Below are positions 11,901 to 23,649 of a DNA stretch of 64,000 nucleotides, piece by piece (positions within the stretch are counted from its first letter, which is position 1; each line of letters begins with the position of its first letter). This stretch comes from Gnetum montanum. Lineage: Eukaryota > Streptophyta > Gnetopsida > Gnetales > Gnetaceae. The position numbers were made by a program, and so were the translations under genes. The notes under the pieces are model-generated. The model saw nothing but the letters and a program-made list of their open reading frames with translations. It was not told the origin of the DNA and ran no database searches. The DNA is taken from NCBI GenBank assembly GCA_015680685.1, contig MNCI01012739.1:69188-133187 (forward strand), read 5' to 3'.

Positions 11901-12480
11901 ACAAGCACCTGACTAATCTAGACCATTTCATGTCATGATGGATGCATCAAATTATGCCTCGAGAGTTGTGCCTATGTAAATGGATATTAAGAAACCTCCA
12001 TACTACATCCACTATGCTAGCCAAAGCATTATGAGTGCACAACTAAACTACATCACTACAGAAAAAGAATTGATGGTAGTGGTGTTTTCTCTAGAGAAGT
12101 TTAGGCATTGTGTGCTTGGATATAAGGTGTTTGTGCACATGAACCATAATGCCATCTGCTTCCTAATGAACAAGCCAACAATGAGTCCTTGTGTCATACA
12201 GTGGCTAGTGAGCTTGCAGGAATTCGATCTTATGATGGTAGATCGAAAGGGCACTGAGATTGTGGCCGCTGATCACTTGTCTCAATTACAATGGGACAAC
12301 AAAGAGGAAGAAATCCCACTATCTAATATGTTTCTTAATGAACTCCTCTTTACTGGGTCTATAACTAAACAATTGCCCAATGAGCCTAAATGGTATGATG
12401 ACATTCTCACCTATCTTCTCATTCAAGAGATGTCACAAGGGTTGGACCATTGGAAGAAATAGCAATTTCTTCACTAGGTA
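11901..12480 (+). pseudogene. Element 1 RNase H, decayed
   Basis: Begins MMDASNYASRVV and contains YYIHYASQSIMSAQLNYITT, EKELMVVVFSLEKFR, VFVHMNHNAICFLMNK and GTEIVAADHLSQL, the signature order of Athila/Tat RNase H. An uninterrupted 160-codon stretch is at 11980-12462. The VHTDHAAL-type Asp is Asn in VHMNHNAI, so activity is doubtful even before the flanking stops. It abuts RT and precedes integrase by about 60 bp. Confidence 0.8.
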
Positions 12481-12499
12481 AAACACTTCACGGAGATCA

Positions 12500-13700
12500 A
12501 TGGACACCTCTATAAGGTGTACACCAATGGCTTGGTTCATTGGTGTGTCCCTGATGCCAATCAACTACATGTTCTCCAAGATGCTCATGAAGGTCCTTAT
12601 GGAGGAAACTATGTTAGGAGATGCATAACCATTAAAATCCTGATGCCAGGGTACTATTGGCCAATAATCTTTAAGGATGTTCATCATTATGTCTTCTCTT
12701 ATGAATGATTCCAACAAGATGATGGAATTATTGCTTAAATGAAGGGACCTCAACAATGGATTCAACCACTAGAACCCTTCAACATCTGGGACATTGATTT
12801 CATGGGTTCCATCACATCCATGTTAAATGGAAAGGCATACATCATAGTCATTGTTGACTATTGTATGGGTAGAAGAAGCAACCATCATCAACTATACATC
12901 TTCTACTACTACTTGAGTTGTACAAAAAAATGTTGTAAATAGATTTGATGTTCCACGTGCATTAATTTTTTATAATGGAACTCACTTTATAGGCACTAGT
13001 TTTTAGAAGCTCATGCAACGCTTGGGGGTTAAACATAAACTCACAACACCTTACCACCCCTAAGCCAATGGTCAAGCTGAAGTTACTAATAGAAAAATCA
13101 CAAAAATTCTAATAAGAACTATTAGCAAATATAGGAAAGACTAGAGCACAAAACTCAATGATGTCCTTTGGGCCTACCGCTCAACATGGAAACTTCCTAA
13201 AGGCTATTCTCCCTATGAGCATGTGTATGGAAAATTACCAACACTTATTCAATCTGAGCTCTATACACTTTAAACAAACTATGACCTCAACCTTGACTTG
13301 AGTCTATCACAAAAATAAAGACTAATAAATCTCAACCTGCTAGATGAAAATTGATTGGTGGTCCTATCATCTAATGAGTTGCACAAGTCCTACAACAAAA
13401 ATCATCATGGCCTTAAAATTAGAAAAGTCAAATTTCAACCAGGAGATAAGATTCTCTACTAGAACCCCACACATGTACCCCAACAAACTAAGTTCCAAAC
13501 ATTGTGCAAAGGACCTTACATCATTTACAAAACTTTTTCTTCTAGGGTCATGATGATCTACAATCCTAAGAGCCCATATAAGAAATAGTTGGTCAACATC
13601 CAACATGTCAAACCTTTTCATGAGAATAACCCAAAAAAATATAACAAATGCCTCATTAGATGGACAACCATGCCCCATATCTTAGATCTTCTCCTTTCAA
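12500..13700 (+). pseudogene. Element 1 integrase, decayed
   Basis: The zinc-binding region reads DAHEGPYGGNYVRRC: the first His is present, the second is Asn, and the Cys pair is lost. The core keeps the first Asp (WDIDFMGS, about 12795), has Tyr for the second (FYNGTHF, about 12975), and keeps the Glu (NGQAEVTNRK, about 13070). The C-terminal part (KLPKGYSPYEHVYGK, KVKFQPGDKILY, LVNIQHVKPFHE) ends near 13620. Many stops. Confidence 0.82.
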
Positions 13701-15689
13701 CTTAGTCATGGGAAAGATGATCATCCATGCTAACCATATAAGCAGCTCAGTTTTTCATCTTTTTGTTTTACACATTCTTTATTTTACATCTTCTTATTTT
13801 CATGTTATTAATCTTTTCTAATTTTTGTTTTACACCATCATTAGTACATTTGATATTTCTTGAATATTTTACACTTTCTTTTATATGTTCTTTTATTTTG
13901 GTGTGATTTTCTAACCTTTTGTTAATAAGTGCCAAGTACAATGGTAATGCATTGCTTAATGGTGATATGTACTATTTTGTTATTTGATTGTTGCTGTCTA
14001 GATTCTGGCTTTGAATTTCATTATGAATGATTAGGACATGGTTTCTTTTTCATGTAATAGGTAGTAAGGCCACAATGTCCACCCATCCACAAACTTTATG
14101 GTTTTTCTTATTTTGGAAACATGCAATCACTTTTTCATTAATGAAATGTTAACAAATTTATGACTTTGATAGTTTTTAGAATTGAAAAGCATTCATAGGT
14201 TTGAACAAGGTGTGACTTCAAAGGGATTTGATATTCTTTGTGCCTCTTTGTTTTCCTATGTACATGTGTGTTTTCATGGATTTCTTACTATTCCATGTTG
14301 ACCAATAAAAGGAAGTTGAAGAAAAATTTGCATGATGTGGTTCTCATAAAAAAACCAATGGGAATTCAAAGCACATCCCTTAGACAAAATTAATTCATAT
14401 GTCTTTGCATGGTGTGGTCTGCATTAAAAAAGTGATGAGAATTCAAAGCACACCCCTTAGACAAAATAAATGGGCTAAAAACATTGGTTATGGGACTAGA
14501 AAGACATGTTACCCATGCCTGAAGGTCCCCTCTAACTAAGTCCCTTCCTCACTTCCTACTTCTCTTTTCTTCTTTAATAAGGAATGGTGATTGTTCTATG
14601 GGAGCACTCTTATGTCTCTGGGCGATGGACTAGTCTTGGAATGACGATGCGAAGTCATTGAATTTGGTTGGTTTTGTTCTAGATTAATGATGGATCCTAT
14701 CAAGTCATTTAACTATAAAATTCACAAGGGACTTCATTTGACCTTAATCAAGAACTCCATTCCACTCTCTCTCATCCATCTATGCTTTCCATGTCTCACC
14801 TCACTGCTGGTTTCATGTTCTTGTTCGATGTCTTGATTTGATGTGTCAAAATTCTTAGGTAGTTTCTTCTAAGTTTTTGTACTTAACCTTTCATAATCAT
14901 TAATCACCCATAGAGCCCACAGACTCTTTGGTTTGAAGTTATGCAAAGGCATAAAAGGCCCATGCCTACTTTGGGGAGGACCCACTTGCATATCTTTTGG
15001 TTGAGTTGGTTAAGTTCTTTACCCTTAGATACTCTTACAATCAAATCCTTTTTTTTTGGCTCATTAATGACATCCAATTATGCACATCTTTGCAACATTT
15101 TTTAGTGAACTTTCTTTTTTATTATTCTGAATTCTTACACCCTCTTCAAATATTCTCTTGTGTAAAACTTTTTCAAAATTAATGGACCTCTTATCTATTT
15201 TACCCTATTTGTTAGCCTTCCCACTAACACTCCTAAAGAAATCAATCTACCACAATCATAACCTAGCCAAGTGTAGCCACTGATGAGACAAGGCATTTAT
15301 TAGCTATGTGTTACACATTGCATACTAATTCATGATTCTATTGTGATTGCAGTGGGAAGCATGGACTGGAAGTAGGACTATCTTCACCAAGGATGATGTA
15401 GTAGTACCACATGGAAAGGACTATTCATGATCATTAGTCCTTCTCTCTTGCTCTTCAACCACCAAGAGGGGTGGATGTCAATTCTACCTAGGATGTTCAC
15501 TTCTCTTATCATGAACACCCAATTTTGTAAATGACTGTAACTCCATACACTTGGACACTTAGAGTCTGTTTCTTCCATTTGAGTCAGTTTGTGTGTCAGT
15601 CAATAATCCCATATGTTCCCAATTTTTTGTAAGGAACTTGTTCCTCCTTTTCTTTACTTGAGGAAGATTTTTCATTTAGTTATGGGGTA
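13700..15689 (+). other. Element 1 tail between integrase and 3' LTR
   Basis: About 2 kb without a long frame. It matches the tails at 59530-61586, 36000-37923 and (minus) 43683-45650 through blocks such as TTCAAAGCACATCCCTTAGA, GGGACTAGAAAGACATG and GGGGAGGACCCACTTGCAT. TTAGTCATGGG, a polypurine-like motif, is at 13703-13713. A pyrimidine-rich acceptor-like ATTGTGATTGCAG ends at 15351, where other copies have AG followed by ATGG; here only TGG remains. The large ORF present in element 4 is absent. The tail ends in TTTAGTTATGGGGTA, the degenerate polypurine tract. Confidence 0.6.
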
Positions 15690-16543
15690 TGATGTGTCAT
15701 GTTCTAACACACTCCAATATCGAATACCCGATATCAGAGCCGTGACATTGGATACCTGATGTTGGAGCCCATGACGCGTTGTTAGATATCTGATATCATG
15801 GGGTATATGCTGGCCAATAAATATAGCACTTGGGCTCATGATTTTTAGATAGTTTTTCATAGTTTTTGCATAGAGTAGTGAAGCTCTTATAGTTTATTTT
15901 CTCCAAAGTTAGAATATTTTTTGAGTGCCTGCAGTAGGAGTCTGAGTGTGTACAGATCTTTGTTCGAGCACTAATGTACCTGAGTGCAGTAATGTGACGA
16001 GAATAAAAATGAACCCTTTTGATAATCCTTGAAACATTAAGAATAGATTAATATTTCCTTTAATGTACTTTACTTTAATGCATTTAATTCAAGCAATTAA
16101 TTTTCAGTTGTTAATGAACACAAGCATGACCACTTCAAGCATACATATAGTGTTTGGTAACCTAGCAATGTTTAACATTTGGTAGCCTAGCAATGCTATA
16201 TGTGTTTAAGATGTGTCCAAGAAAGTGGAATGGGTACTTGTGTTAGGCTAGCTAGGCAGTGAATGAATTAGATCTTAAATTACTCTACCTTTCATTCTTG
16301 TTGTAGGAGATTAAACTTATAAAACATAAAATGATAAAAATCATGTATCTTAATTACACTTAAACCATATCCTTAAGCTTCACAAGTGTAGTTGGGAAGA
16401 TAACAAATGTTCTCAACAGCCATTTCACTTCCTAGAAGAACTACTACCCTAGAGAACTATAGGTCCATGGAATTTGACCGAATTGCATGTGAATGCCTTA
16501 GTGATTCATATGGTTGGGCATAGGGGTACCTCACCGCTCATCA
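15690..16543 (+). mobile_element. 3' LTR of element 1
   Basis: Starts TGATGTGTCATG and ends CCGCTCATCA; 854 bp like its partner. Most visible differences from the 5' LTR are transitions. The TATA box is damaged. It is followed by ATTAG, the probable right target-site copy. Confidence 0.88.
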
Positions 16544-17543
16544 ATTAGTAAACTTTGAAGAAAGAAGAAAGAATCAAGAGGGTTAAATATCGATTTGATA
16601 TTAAGGGTATTCTTTTAGTCCTTGATCTTCCACCTTATGTTCCACCGGTCTCATGTTGATACATTATAAATCATGTTTTCTTATCGTTGGAAAATTAAGC
16701 ATGACAACAATTTTACCTTATTATGGCATTGCAAAGACATGCTACACATGTCTCAAGGTAGTCTTCTACTAATGGTAACAAAATAATAATTAATTAACTC
16801 AAATATAAGAAATCATTCTTAGAGTACTACTTAAAAGACATGCTACCCATGCATGAAGATAGGCTTCTTTTAAGAATCCCATGGTTTCTTGAACTAGTTT
16901 CATTGTTGGACTAGAAAGATATGTAACTTATGCTTGAAGATGCACCAATGATGGAATTAGCATTGATTCTAAGACTAAAAATACATGTGATCCATGCTTG
17001 AAGGTGCTTCAACAATCAATAACCAAGGTCCACAATATGAACATGAATGATTAATTAATAAACCTAATGAAAGTTTCCTAGTTTTCTTGATTGAGTGATG
17101 TTATTTGCAATATGGTATCTAGTTGGTTTCATGGTGGTGGATCCAAGATGATACAATTTGATGTCACTAGTAAGAGAATTGGACTTGGTTTGAAATCCTA
17201 ATTAATAGGTATAATAATCAATTTAATCATGCTTAACACAAAGGTTCTATAATAAAAATGGTAAGGTATCTCATGTCTCATTTCTTCGATTCCTTCTACC
17301 TCCATCCTATCTCGCTATTATGTTACAATTATGAATTTGATGGTTTGTGTTGTATAGTTCAATATTCCAACTATGATAGCTACTTATGTATATTAGAACA
17401 AAGATATGATTCACACTTAATTCCTTAAGTATCCATGGATACTTATGTGAATGGTTATACAAGGGCTTTAAGGATAAGAGCTTGCTTTAGGAAGGACCAC
17501 TTATATAACTCTTAGGGATAATATTCATGAATTAATACCCCAC
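16544..17543. repeat. Intergenic stretch with four copies of a 27-bp motif
   Basis: No gene seen. A motif close to AAAGACATGCTACCCATGC followed by TTGAAGGT recurs at 16733, 16834, 16914 and 16977, spaced 101, 80 and 63 bp. The same motif occurs once in the retroelement tails (about 14500 and 60345). This suggests the stretch is an expanded relic of such a tail or a degenerate minisatellite. Confidence 0.5.
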
Positions 17544-18624
17544 TGATGAGTGGCGAGGTACCCCTACACTCAACCATACGAAACGAGCGTAGCACGCGCG
17601 ATCCGGTCGAACTCCGCAGACTAAATGCCTAAATGCCTCATGGAACACTTGGGGTTAATCGTTCGTTGTCTTCCCAGACTTACTTGTTGTTGTCACGGTG
17701 TATGGTTAAGTAAGTCCGAGGTATATGATTTTTTTGGTATTTTCAAGTTTATCTCCTATGCTATCAGGGAAAGGGTTGAGAAACTAACTAACTCTAACTA
17801 ATGTCCTAAGTCTAAATTAACTAGCGTCAGCATCCGTTCCCACTTACTGGACACACCCTGAACTATGCAACTGTGGCTACCAAACGCTAATCGTTACTGG
17901 GATCACCACATGTAACGCACGTGCTTGAAGTGGTCGTACTGAGGCACCTAGTTAGCCTAAGTGCGATAAGTAGCCGATTCCTTGGCTAGCCATACACACC
18001 CGTGGGTGCTCGTAGCCAAGTTGTACTTATCCCACGTTATAGCCTAATGCGGTGAGTAGCCAATTCCTTGACTAGCCGTACACATTGGACTACCACTGGG
18101 ATTACCAAGCGTAGATCCTAGAATACACTACTAGGTTACCAAGCAGTCACAATGCTCGTAATCAAGTCGTACTCCTGCGTTGCAACGAGCAGCCGATTCC
18201 TTGACTAGCCGTACACATTCGTAGATGCTCGTAATCAAGTCATACTCATGCGGCACTAACAACAAGTAAGTAATAAATAACAATAAATAAAACCATGTAC
18301 TGCAAGGTTTATGCAATCAAGTTCGTCTTTATTGCCGTACACAACTTGTGTTCAGGTTACAAAGTTGCTCGAATAAAGAGCCGTTCACTCTAGGACTCCT
18401 ACTGCAGGCACATGGGAAATTAATCTAACTCTGGAGTGTTCAAACTGCCAGAGCTTCGCTACTTCTAGCTAGGATGAGAAATGAGGGGAGTGTCGCCTCT
18501 TATTTATAGATATGGCGGCAGACCGCAATATCGCGTACGCGATATTGCAGGGAAAGACGCAATATCGCGTACGCAATATTGCAGGGGATGCGATATCGCG
18601 GCTTGTGCAATCTGCGTCTCATCA
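17544..18624 (-). mobile_element. Solo LTR, minus strand, with perfect target-site duplication
   Basis: 1,081 bp from TGATGAGTGGCG to CGTCTCATCA, flanked on both sides by CCCAC (17539-17543 and 18625-18629). No internal sequence or partner LTR adjoins, so it is a solo LTR from LTR-LTR recombination. Minus-strand TATAAATA is at 18501-18508. U3 carries a perfect 24-bp palindrome at 18525-18548 centred on GCGTACGC, and a near copy at 18558-18581. CpG content is higher than in element 1, pointing to a younger copy. It is about 230 bp longer than the related 854-bp LTR because of the repeats at 17970-18250. Confidence 0.92.
17970..18250. repeat. Triplicated module inside the solo LTR
   Basis: The block GTAGCCGATTCCTTGGCTAG recurs with small changes at 18055 and 18190, followed each time by CCRTACACA. 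ATGCTCGTAATCAAGTCRTACTC is present twice near 18152 and 18222. The other LTRs lack the module and have an unrelated short AGGAGAGAAGGGTTG segment there. Confidence 0.75.
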
Positions 18625-18629
18625 CCCAC

Positions 18630-20697
18630 CATCTAAAATATAACAAGATGTTATTTAACTTTATTTATTATTCTAAAAATAAATTCTCTTCAAATTTTGA
18701 GTGAATTTTAATAAAATTCTCATTGTTTCTCATATTTCCCCTTAATCTTCCTATTGTTAAATCAAGTTGAGTCTTAATTGATCATTTTTTATCATTTTAA
18801 ATTAAGCCAATTACAAAAAATTATCATTCTCATATTTTTAATTTCTCAAGAAGACTTGAGATCCACTAGATTCAAGAAAATGATCAAAATTTGAAGAAAA
18901 TATAAGCATAAATCTAATTTTAATGGTTGGTGATATTGTAGGTCCTACGATATCGCAACTATGATGTTGCATATATAATATTGCCCTTATAAAATTCCAT
19001 ATATATCCACAATCATCAATAATTTTTTCACATTTCCATCGAAATGCCTAGAAGTTATTACTATTTCTAAAGCCTAGAGATTTCTAATAGCTATAGCTTA
19101 CAATTTGAAAGATTGATTTAAGAAATTCAAAAAATCTTTGAACTTATGAAGTTGAGTTTTTTATCATGGGGGATTCATAAGTGTAATTTTCTAAAAAAAA
19201 ATATAAAACTTGGTTTTTGAATATACTAATATGACCAATATAAAATGATGAGATTTCATAAATAATCAATTAATAACTTGATATTCTAATTACCTTTGAG
19301 TCTAGGAAATGATATTTCATAATTATCGTTATCCATTAATGCCATAGTTTTTAAGTTTTAATTAAAACCAAAAGGATCGAAAGGTCAAAGTCATCATGAA
19401 AAACATGTTAAAAAATTAACAATTGATCCTTGATGATTAAAAATGAAACTAAAGTTCTTAAAGTTGGAAGATTTTCATAACTACAAGAGAAAAGACTAAG
19501 AGGCAAACATGGTAGAGGATGTGCTAGGGATAGAAATCAGCCATAAGAAACACATGTAGAAGAATAAGAGGCATAATTAAGTTTCATCCATTAGCCTACA
19601 CCTCAAACATAACAATTTGCACAAGATAAAGCATTAGTGGTACCTACTCTAGAAGTAGGTAGATAACTCACCTAGTTAGAAGACTTTGTTAGCCCTATTA
19701 GTAACAAAACTATTATAGCTAGTGTTATTACTAAATTAAATTTTGGAAATTTTTTTAGAATTTACATCACAAAAGGTGCATAAATAGTTTCAAGCTTCTC
19801 CTTTTTGAAAAAAAATATCCAAAAATCTTGAATGGTATATAGAAAAAACATATTAGTTTTGGCACAACCGATAGGGAGATGAAACAATGAAAATTAAAGA
19901 AACTTTAGTATCATATGTAGTTGAAGCTACTGCAATAGCATTGGGATTATCCAATATTAGCATGAAGACAATCACCATTTCAACATGTTTAGATCTTATA
20001 ATATGAAAGTTATGGTTAGAAAGAGATTATGAAGATGCTAAGAAGGCATATCACATGTTTTTACTGCTTGTTAAAAGGTTTCTTATAAAAAGAAGGTAAA
20101 AACTCTTTTTAAAAACAAAAGAATGCATTGATTAAAAATAATGAATAAACAACAATAGAAGTTGAAAGCTTGGCATCCTTGAGCCTTGAAAATAAAAAGA
20201 ATTAATACTATAGAAATAAATTAATTATTTAGCTTTCACTAGGAGCTTTTTTACTTGAAGCTATGGCTGAAAAGTGACATCTTTGAGAATATGATATTTA
20301 ATTCTTGAAGAGAGGCCATAGTTATGCTCTTATTGCTAAAAAATAACTATATATTGAAGCTTACAAAGAGAGTAGAGAATAAGTGGTCAAAGAAACTTTT
20401 GAATACAAAGAAAGTAAGTAGAAAAAGTACTTCGATCATCAAGAATGATCTCATTTAGGCTTGGTTAAAAGTTGTTACAAAATTTGGATATCCATTTTCA
20501 AGTAATGTGTATAATATGACACTTATAAAGACATGAGAAAATGAGTCTTTACTTATACAAAGAGATATTAAGGAGAAGCGATTCTCATATATTTATATTT
20601 ATAATAAGTACTAATATGAATAATTTAATGAATAAGACACTATAAAAAATATAATTTTTAAAAAATATAAAAGTTCTTTAAATATCTTTCATTTTCC
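18630..20697. other. AT-rich stretch without recognisable gene
   Basis: No domain was recognised on either strand. A short patch at 18925-18990 has ACGATATCGCAAC, like LTR U3 palindromes, and could be a very old LTR piece. A plus-strand segment near 20300-20450 reads as lysine/glutamate-rich but with stops. The stretch ends in TTTCC (20693-20697), the left target copy of the next element. Confidence 0.4.
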
Positions 20698-21606
20698 TGG
20701 TGTAGAAACACCTCTTCTAATTTTCTTTTCTCTTCCCTACACATGATTTTTGTAGGTTTTGGATTTTGGAAAGACATCTTAGAGATCAAAGAGATGTCTT
20801 GGCCAAGAGCTGGAGTGCACATGAGATGTTTTACAAGCTATGGAGATGTTTGTCTGAGAGGGAAACATCTTGGGAGAGACGTCTCAGATAAGATGTTCAA
20901 AAATCTATGAGATGTCTTACGAGAGATGTATCCACTATTGATGAGACATCTTATCTACTAGGGAGAGATCTTCCACCAAAAGAAGACATCTCATAAGAAT
21001 GATGTATTTTTGTAGAAAACATCCTAAGAAAGCCGTAGATGATCCATATAGTTGTGGAAACTTTTGAGTTGGCAATTTTAAAGTGGAAAATATTTGGAAA
21101 AAAGGTGGAAAAGATAGAAACATCTTGGAATCTTCAAGTTGGGTTCAAGAAAAAATCTCATAGTCTCTTGTCTTTTTTTTTCAATAAATATTAAATGTGT
21201 TTTTATGTTTTTTTAGGATGATCATGAGGATACGTGTTATGAGAGTACATGTGAAGAGTGCATAAGCATGTATGAAACTTTGGGTCAATTATGTGTGTTT
21301 TGGCCTAGCTTCTCTTATGTACTTATGTGTTTATATTTGAGCCCAAGGTTTATGGGAGAGATCTCATTTAGTTGTGCTTTTCATTGAGAATAATTGATGT
21401 GTGTTGTAAAGCATCATGATTTGCAATGTTGTTTGAGTATTTTTATGTGGTTGATGGTGTTGAGGGTTCTGAAATCCTATTGTAATATTCTCTTAAACAA
21501 ATTGAAGATGGCTATTTTTCTTGTTTTCTATCATATTGATTATTTTTTATAATATATAAATTTAGTGGGAATTGAAGGTTGAATTATTAGGAGTGAACCT
21601 ACTCTA
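20698..21606 (+). mobile_element. 5' LTR of the chromovirus
   Basis: Begins TGGTGTAGAAACACC and ends GAACCTACTCTA (final CA changed to TA). It contains many GAGATGTCT/AGACATCT-type repeats in both orientations at 20770-21010, and AATAAA near 21183. It pairs with 25266-26179. Confidence 0.85.
20770..21010. repeat. GAGATGTCT / AGACATCTC repeat cluster in the chromovirus LTR U3
   Basis: About ten variants of the 9-mer GAGATGTCT or its complement lie within 240 bp, and again at 25345-25570 in the 3' LTR. As both orientations occur, many pairs can form hairpins. Repeated U3 motifs are often enhancer-like; function here is inference. Confidence 0.55.
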
Positions 21607-21613
21607 GGTTTAT

Positions 21614-21625
21614 TGTTATCAAAGA
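21614..21625 (+). other. Primer-binding site, tRNA-iMet type
   Basis: TGTTATCAAAGA, eight bases after the LTR, matches TGGTATCAGAGC at nine of twelve positions. Initiator-Met priming is usual for chromoviruses. Confidence 0.6.
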
Positions 21626-21659
21626 TTTAGATTGATTATTGTTTGAACAATTTGGTTGC

Positions 21660-22870
21660 AAATTTTTATCAATTTCAAATGGTGCCTAAGAAGAAATAGA
21701 TTTAATTCCTAAATAGAGACATGAATATCATAAAATATTCCTTTCAAGTTATGGTGCTTGATTGGATGAGACAAGTAGGAATGCAGGTCCAAGTCATATC
21801 CAAACACATGAAGATGATGAGCATTCATGTTCAAATGATGAAGAAGTTTCATAGCCAAGTAGAGGAGGAGTAGATAAGGAGAAAGAAAATTCAAGATATG
21901 GAAGCTTAGGAATCCATTAGCCAAGGATGCTAATGTGAGGAAATCCAATTTTTTGTATCTAAATCCCAAGAGCTCCATCACCAATATCTATTTCTTCTCA
22001 TGACAAGCTTGATGATGAGGATGAGGCAAGGCTTGCTAGAGCATTTAGAAATGATACCAAACTTTTGTATGTAGAACGGAATACTTTCAATAGTGTAAAT
22101 GGCACCAATGCATTTGCAAGTTGGCTTAAGACACTTGATAAGCTTTTCCAATTGGAAGAGACAAAAAATCAATTAAGTGTATCTATTACTAAATCTAGAT
22201 TAGAGGGTATACCTTCTACTTAATGGGAGAAAGAATTTAAAAGTTATAAAATAAAAAATGGTCAACCTATCAGAGATTAGAATCTGATAAAACATAGGTT
22301 GAGCAGAAACTTTGAATAGCCTTAATAGAGGCAAGAGACAATCATGAAGTTGAAATTTCTAAGCAAGGTGATAAAGATGTGAAGGAGTTTTACATCAAAT
22401 TTTATGAACTATTCCATCAAGTTAAGGTAAACTAGAAGGAGTATGAACATTTTTGAAATTTTTTAGAAGGCCTCAAATTCATGTATGAGTAGGATTTATC
22501 ATTCTATGAGCCTCAAACTCTTGATGAGGCTTATGATTTGATACTTAAGATGGAAAAGAAACTCTAGTTTTGGGAATAGGAGCAAACAAACTTCAAAGGA
22601 AAGGAAAAGGGATCTAAGTCTTACAAGGGATCCAAGTCCAAATTTGAAGACAAAGATGGTAGCTATGACAAGAAGATAGAAAAGGATGATGAGAAGACCA
22701 AAGCCAAAAAGGACCACAGAAAGCAAGGCAAGGGTCAAGGTAGCAACTCATCCAAAATTCAATTCTTCAAGTGTGAAGACTGAATACATAAGCAATGGGA
22801 ATGTCCACTTTTAAAGTCATCCAAGGGTAAAGATGTGAAAATCATAAAAGCAAATGAGATATCCAACCAA
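21660..22870 (+). pseudogene. gag: Chromovirus gag, decayed
   Basis: The capsid-like region reads FASWLKTLDKLFQLEETKNQ (about 22115-22175) then KSRLEGIPST and a WEKEFKSY block. A lysine-rich linker follows at 22590-22740. A zinc-knuckle remnant reads FFKCED-IHKQWECP (about 22765-22810), with the first Cys changed to Phe and a stop where the aromatic residue belongs. Stops and shifts are frequent. It would form the particle. Confidence 0.7.
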
Positions 22871-22899
22871 GCTATTTAAAGAGGCAACCCTAATACTTC

Positions 22900-23600
22900 C
22901 AAGATTGAGGAAATTTTTGAATTAAGTTCTTATGATTTCATGGGAAATATGAATAGAGGATGTCATTCTAATAAAAAAATTTTGTTTCATATTAGGGCCA
23001 AATGTTTACTTAGTATGGAATAGATTCATAATTTTATTAATGGGAAAGCCCAAGAAAATGCTATTTCATCTAGGATAGTTACTAGATTAGGTTTGGTAAC
23101 TAATTCTCATCCAAGTCCCTACAAGGTACATTGATTATTAAGAGATTACTCTCAATAAGTAAGGGAACAATGTATTTTGAAATTTTAAATTGGGAGTTTT
23201 CATGATGTTGTAAAGTGTGATGTGCTTCCAATTGAATGTGCTAATGTAATCCTTGGTAGACCTTGAAATTTTGACAATGGAGCTTAACTTGATGAAGTTA
23301 GAAATATTTGAAGTCTGCCTTAATTTTATGGAATCCATGAGTTGATTCCCATGCCAGCTAAATAAGTAAGGTATAAAATCTCACTAAATGCTTCCTTAAT
23401 TCTTCTAAGAAAGAGAAAATACATTAAGAAACATGATGAAACTAGTTTTGGTTTTATTGTTATATCAATAGTAACTTCTAACCATGATGATGTGTAGGTA
23501 GAACATCCAACATATGTGCTAGGCATTAAGGAGCAATTTATAAAGGTGTTTAAGGGAAAAGTGGAAGGATTTTCATCAATAAGGTATGTATAATACCAAA
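22900..23600 (+). pseudogene. Chromovirus protease region, decayed
   Basis: Lies between the knuckle and RT. Readable are SSRIVTRLGLVTNSHPSPYKV (as separate short blocks), CDVLPIECANVILGRP and IPMPAK. The CDVLPM..ILLGRPW-type block is the usual end of chromovirus protease. The DSGA-type active site is not readable: ISMNHNFIN-like sequence near 23025 follows a stop. Probably inactive. Confidence 0.6.
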
Positions 23601-23649
23601 TTTATTTCATCCATGATGCTACCATATCAAATAAGAGATCATATTGAAA

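Larger units (their letters stand above)
6487..16543 (+). mobile_element. Element 1: full-length decayed Athila/Tat-type Gypsy retrotransposon
   Basis: 10,057 bp. Two 854-bp LTRs of equal length bound an internal region with a tRNA-Asp-type primer site, gag, protease, RT, RNase H and integrase in the order typical of Ty3/Gypsy, then a 2-kb tail. Flanking pentamers are ATCAA and ATTAG, identical at three positions and differing by transitions at two, consistent with an old target-site duplication. All domains carry stops and shifts, so it is dead. Its RT (FLDGYSSYN, FDLCNAPATFQ, VFMDEFSTYE) and RNase H (AQLNYITTEKEL, ADHLSQL) place it in the Athila/Tat branch. Confidence 0.9.

Noticed and set aside
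17970-18250. CRISPR-like array
   Set aside because: Only three imperfect units with unequal spacing inside an LTR in plant DNA.
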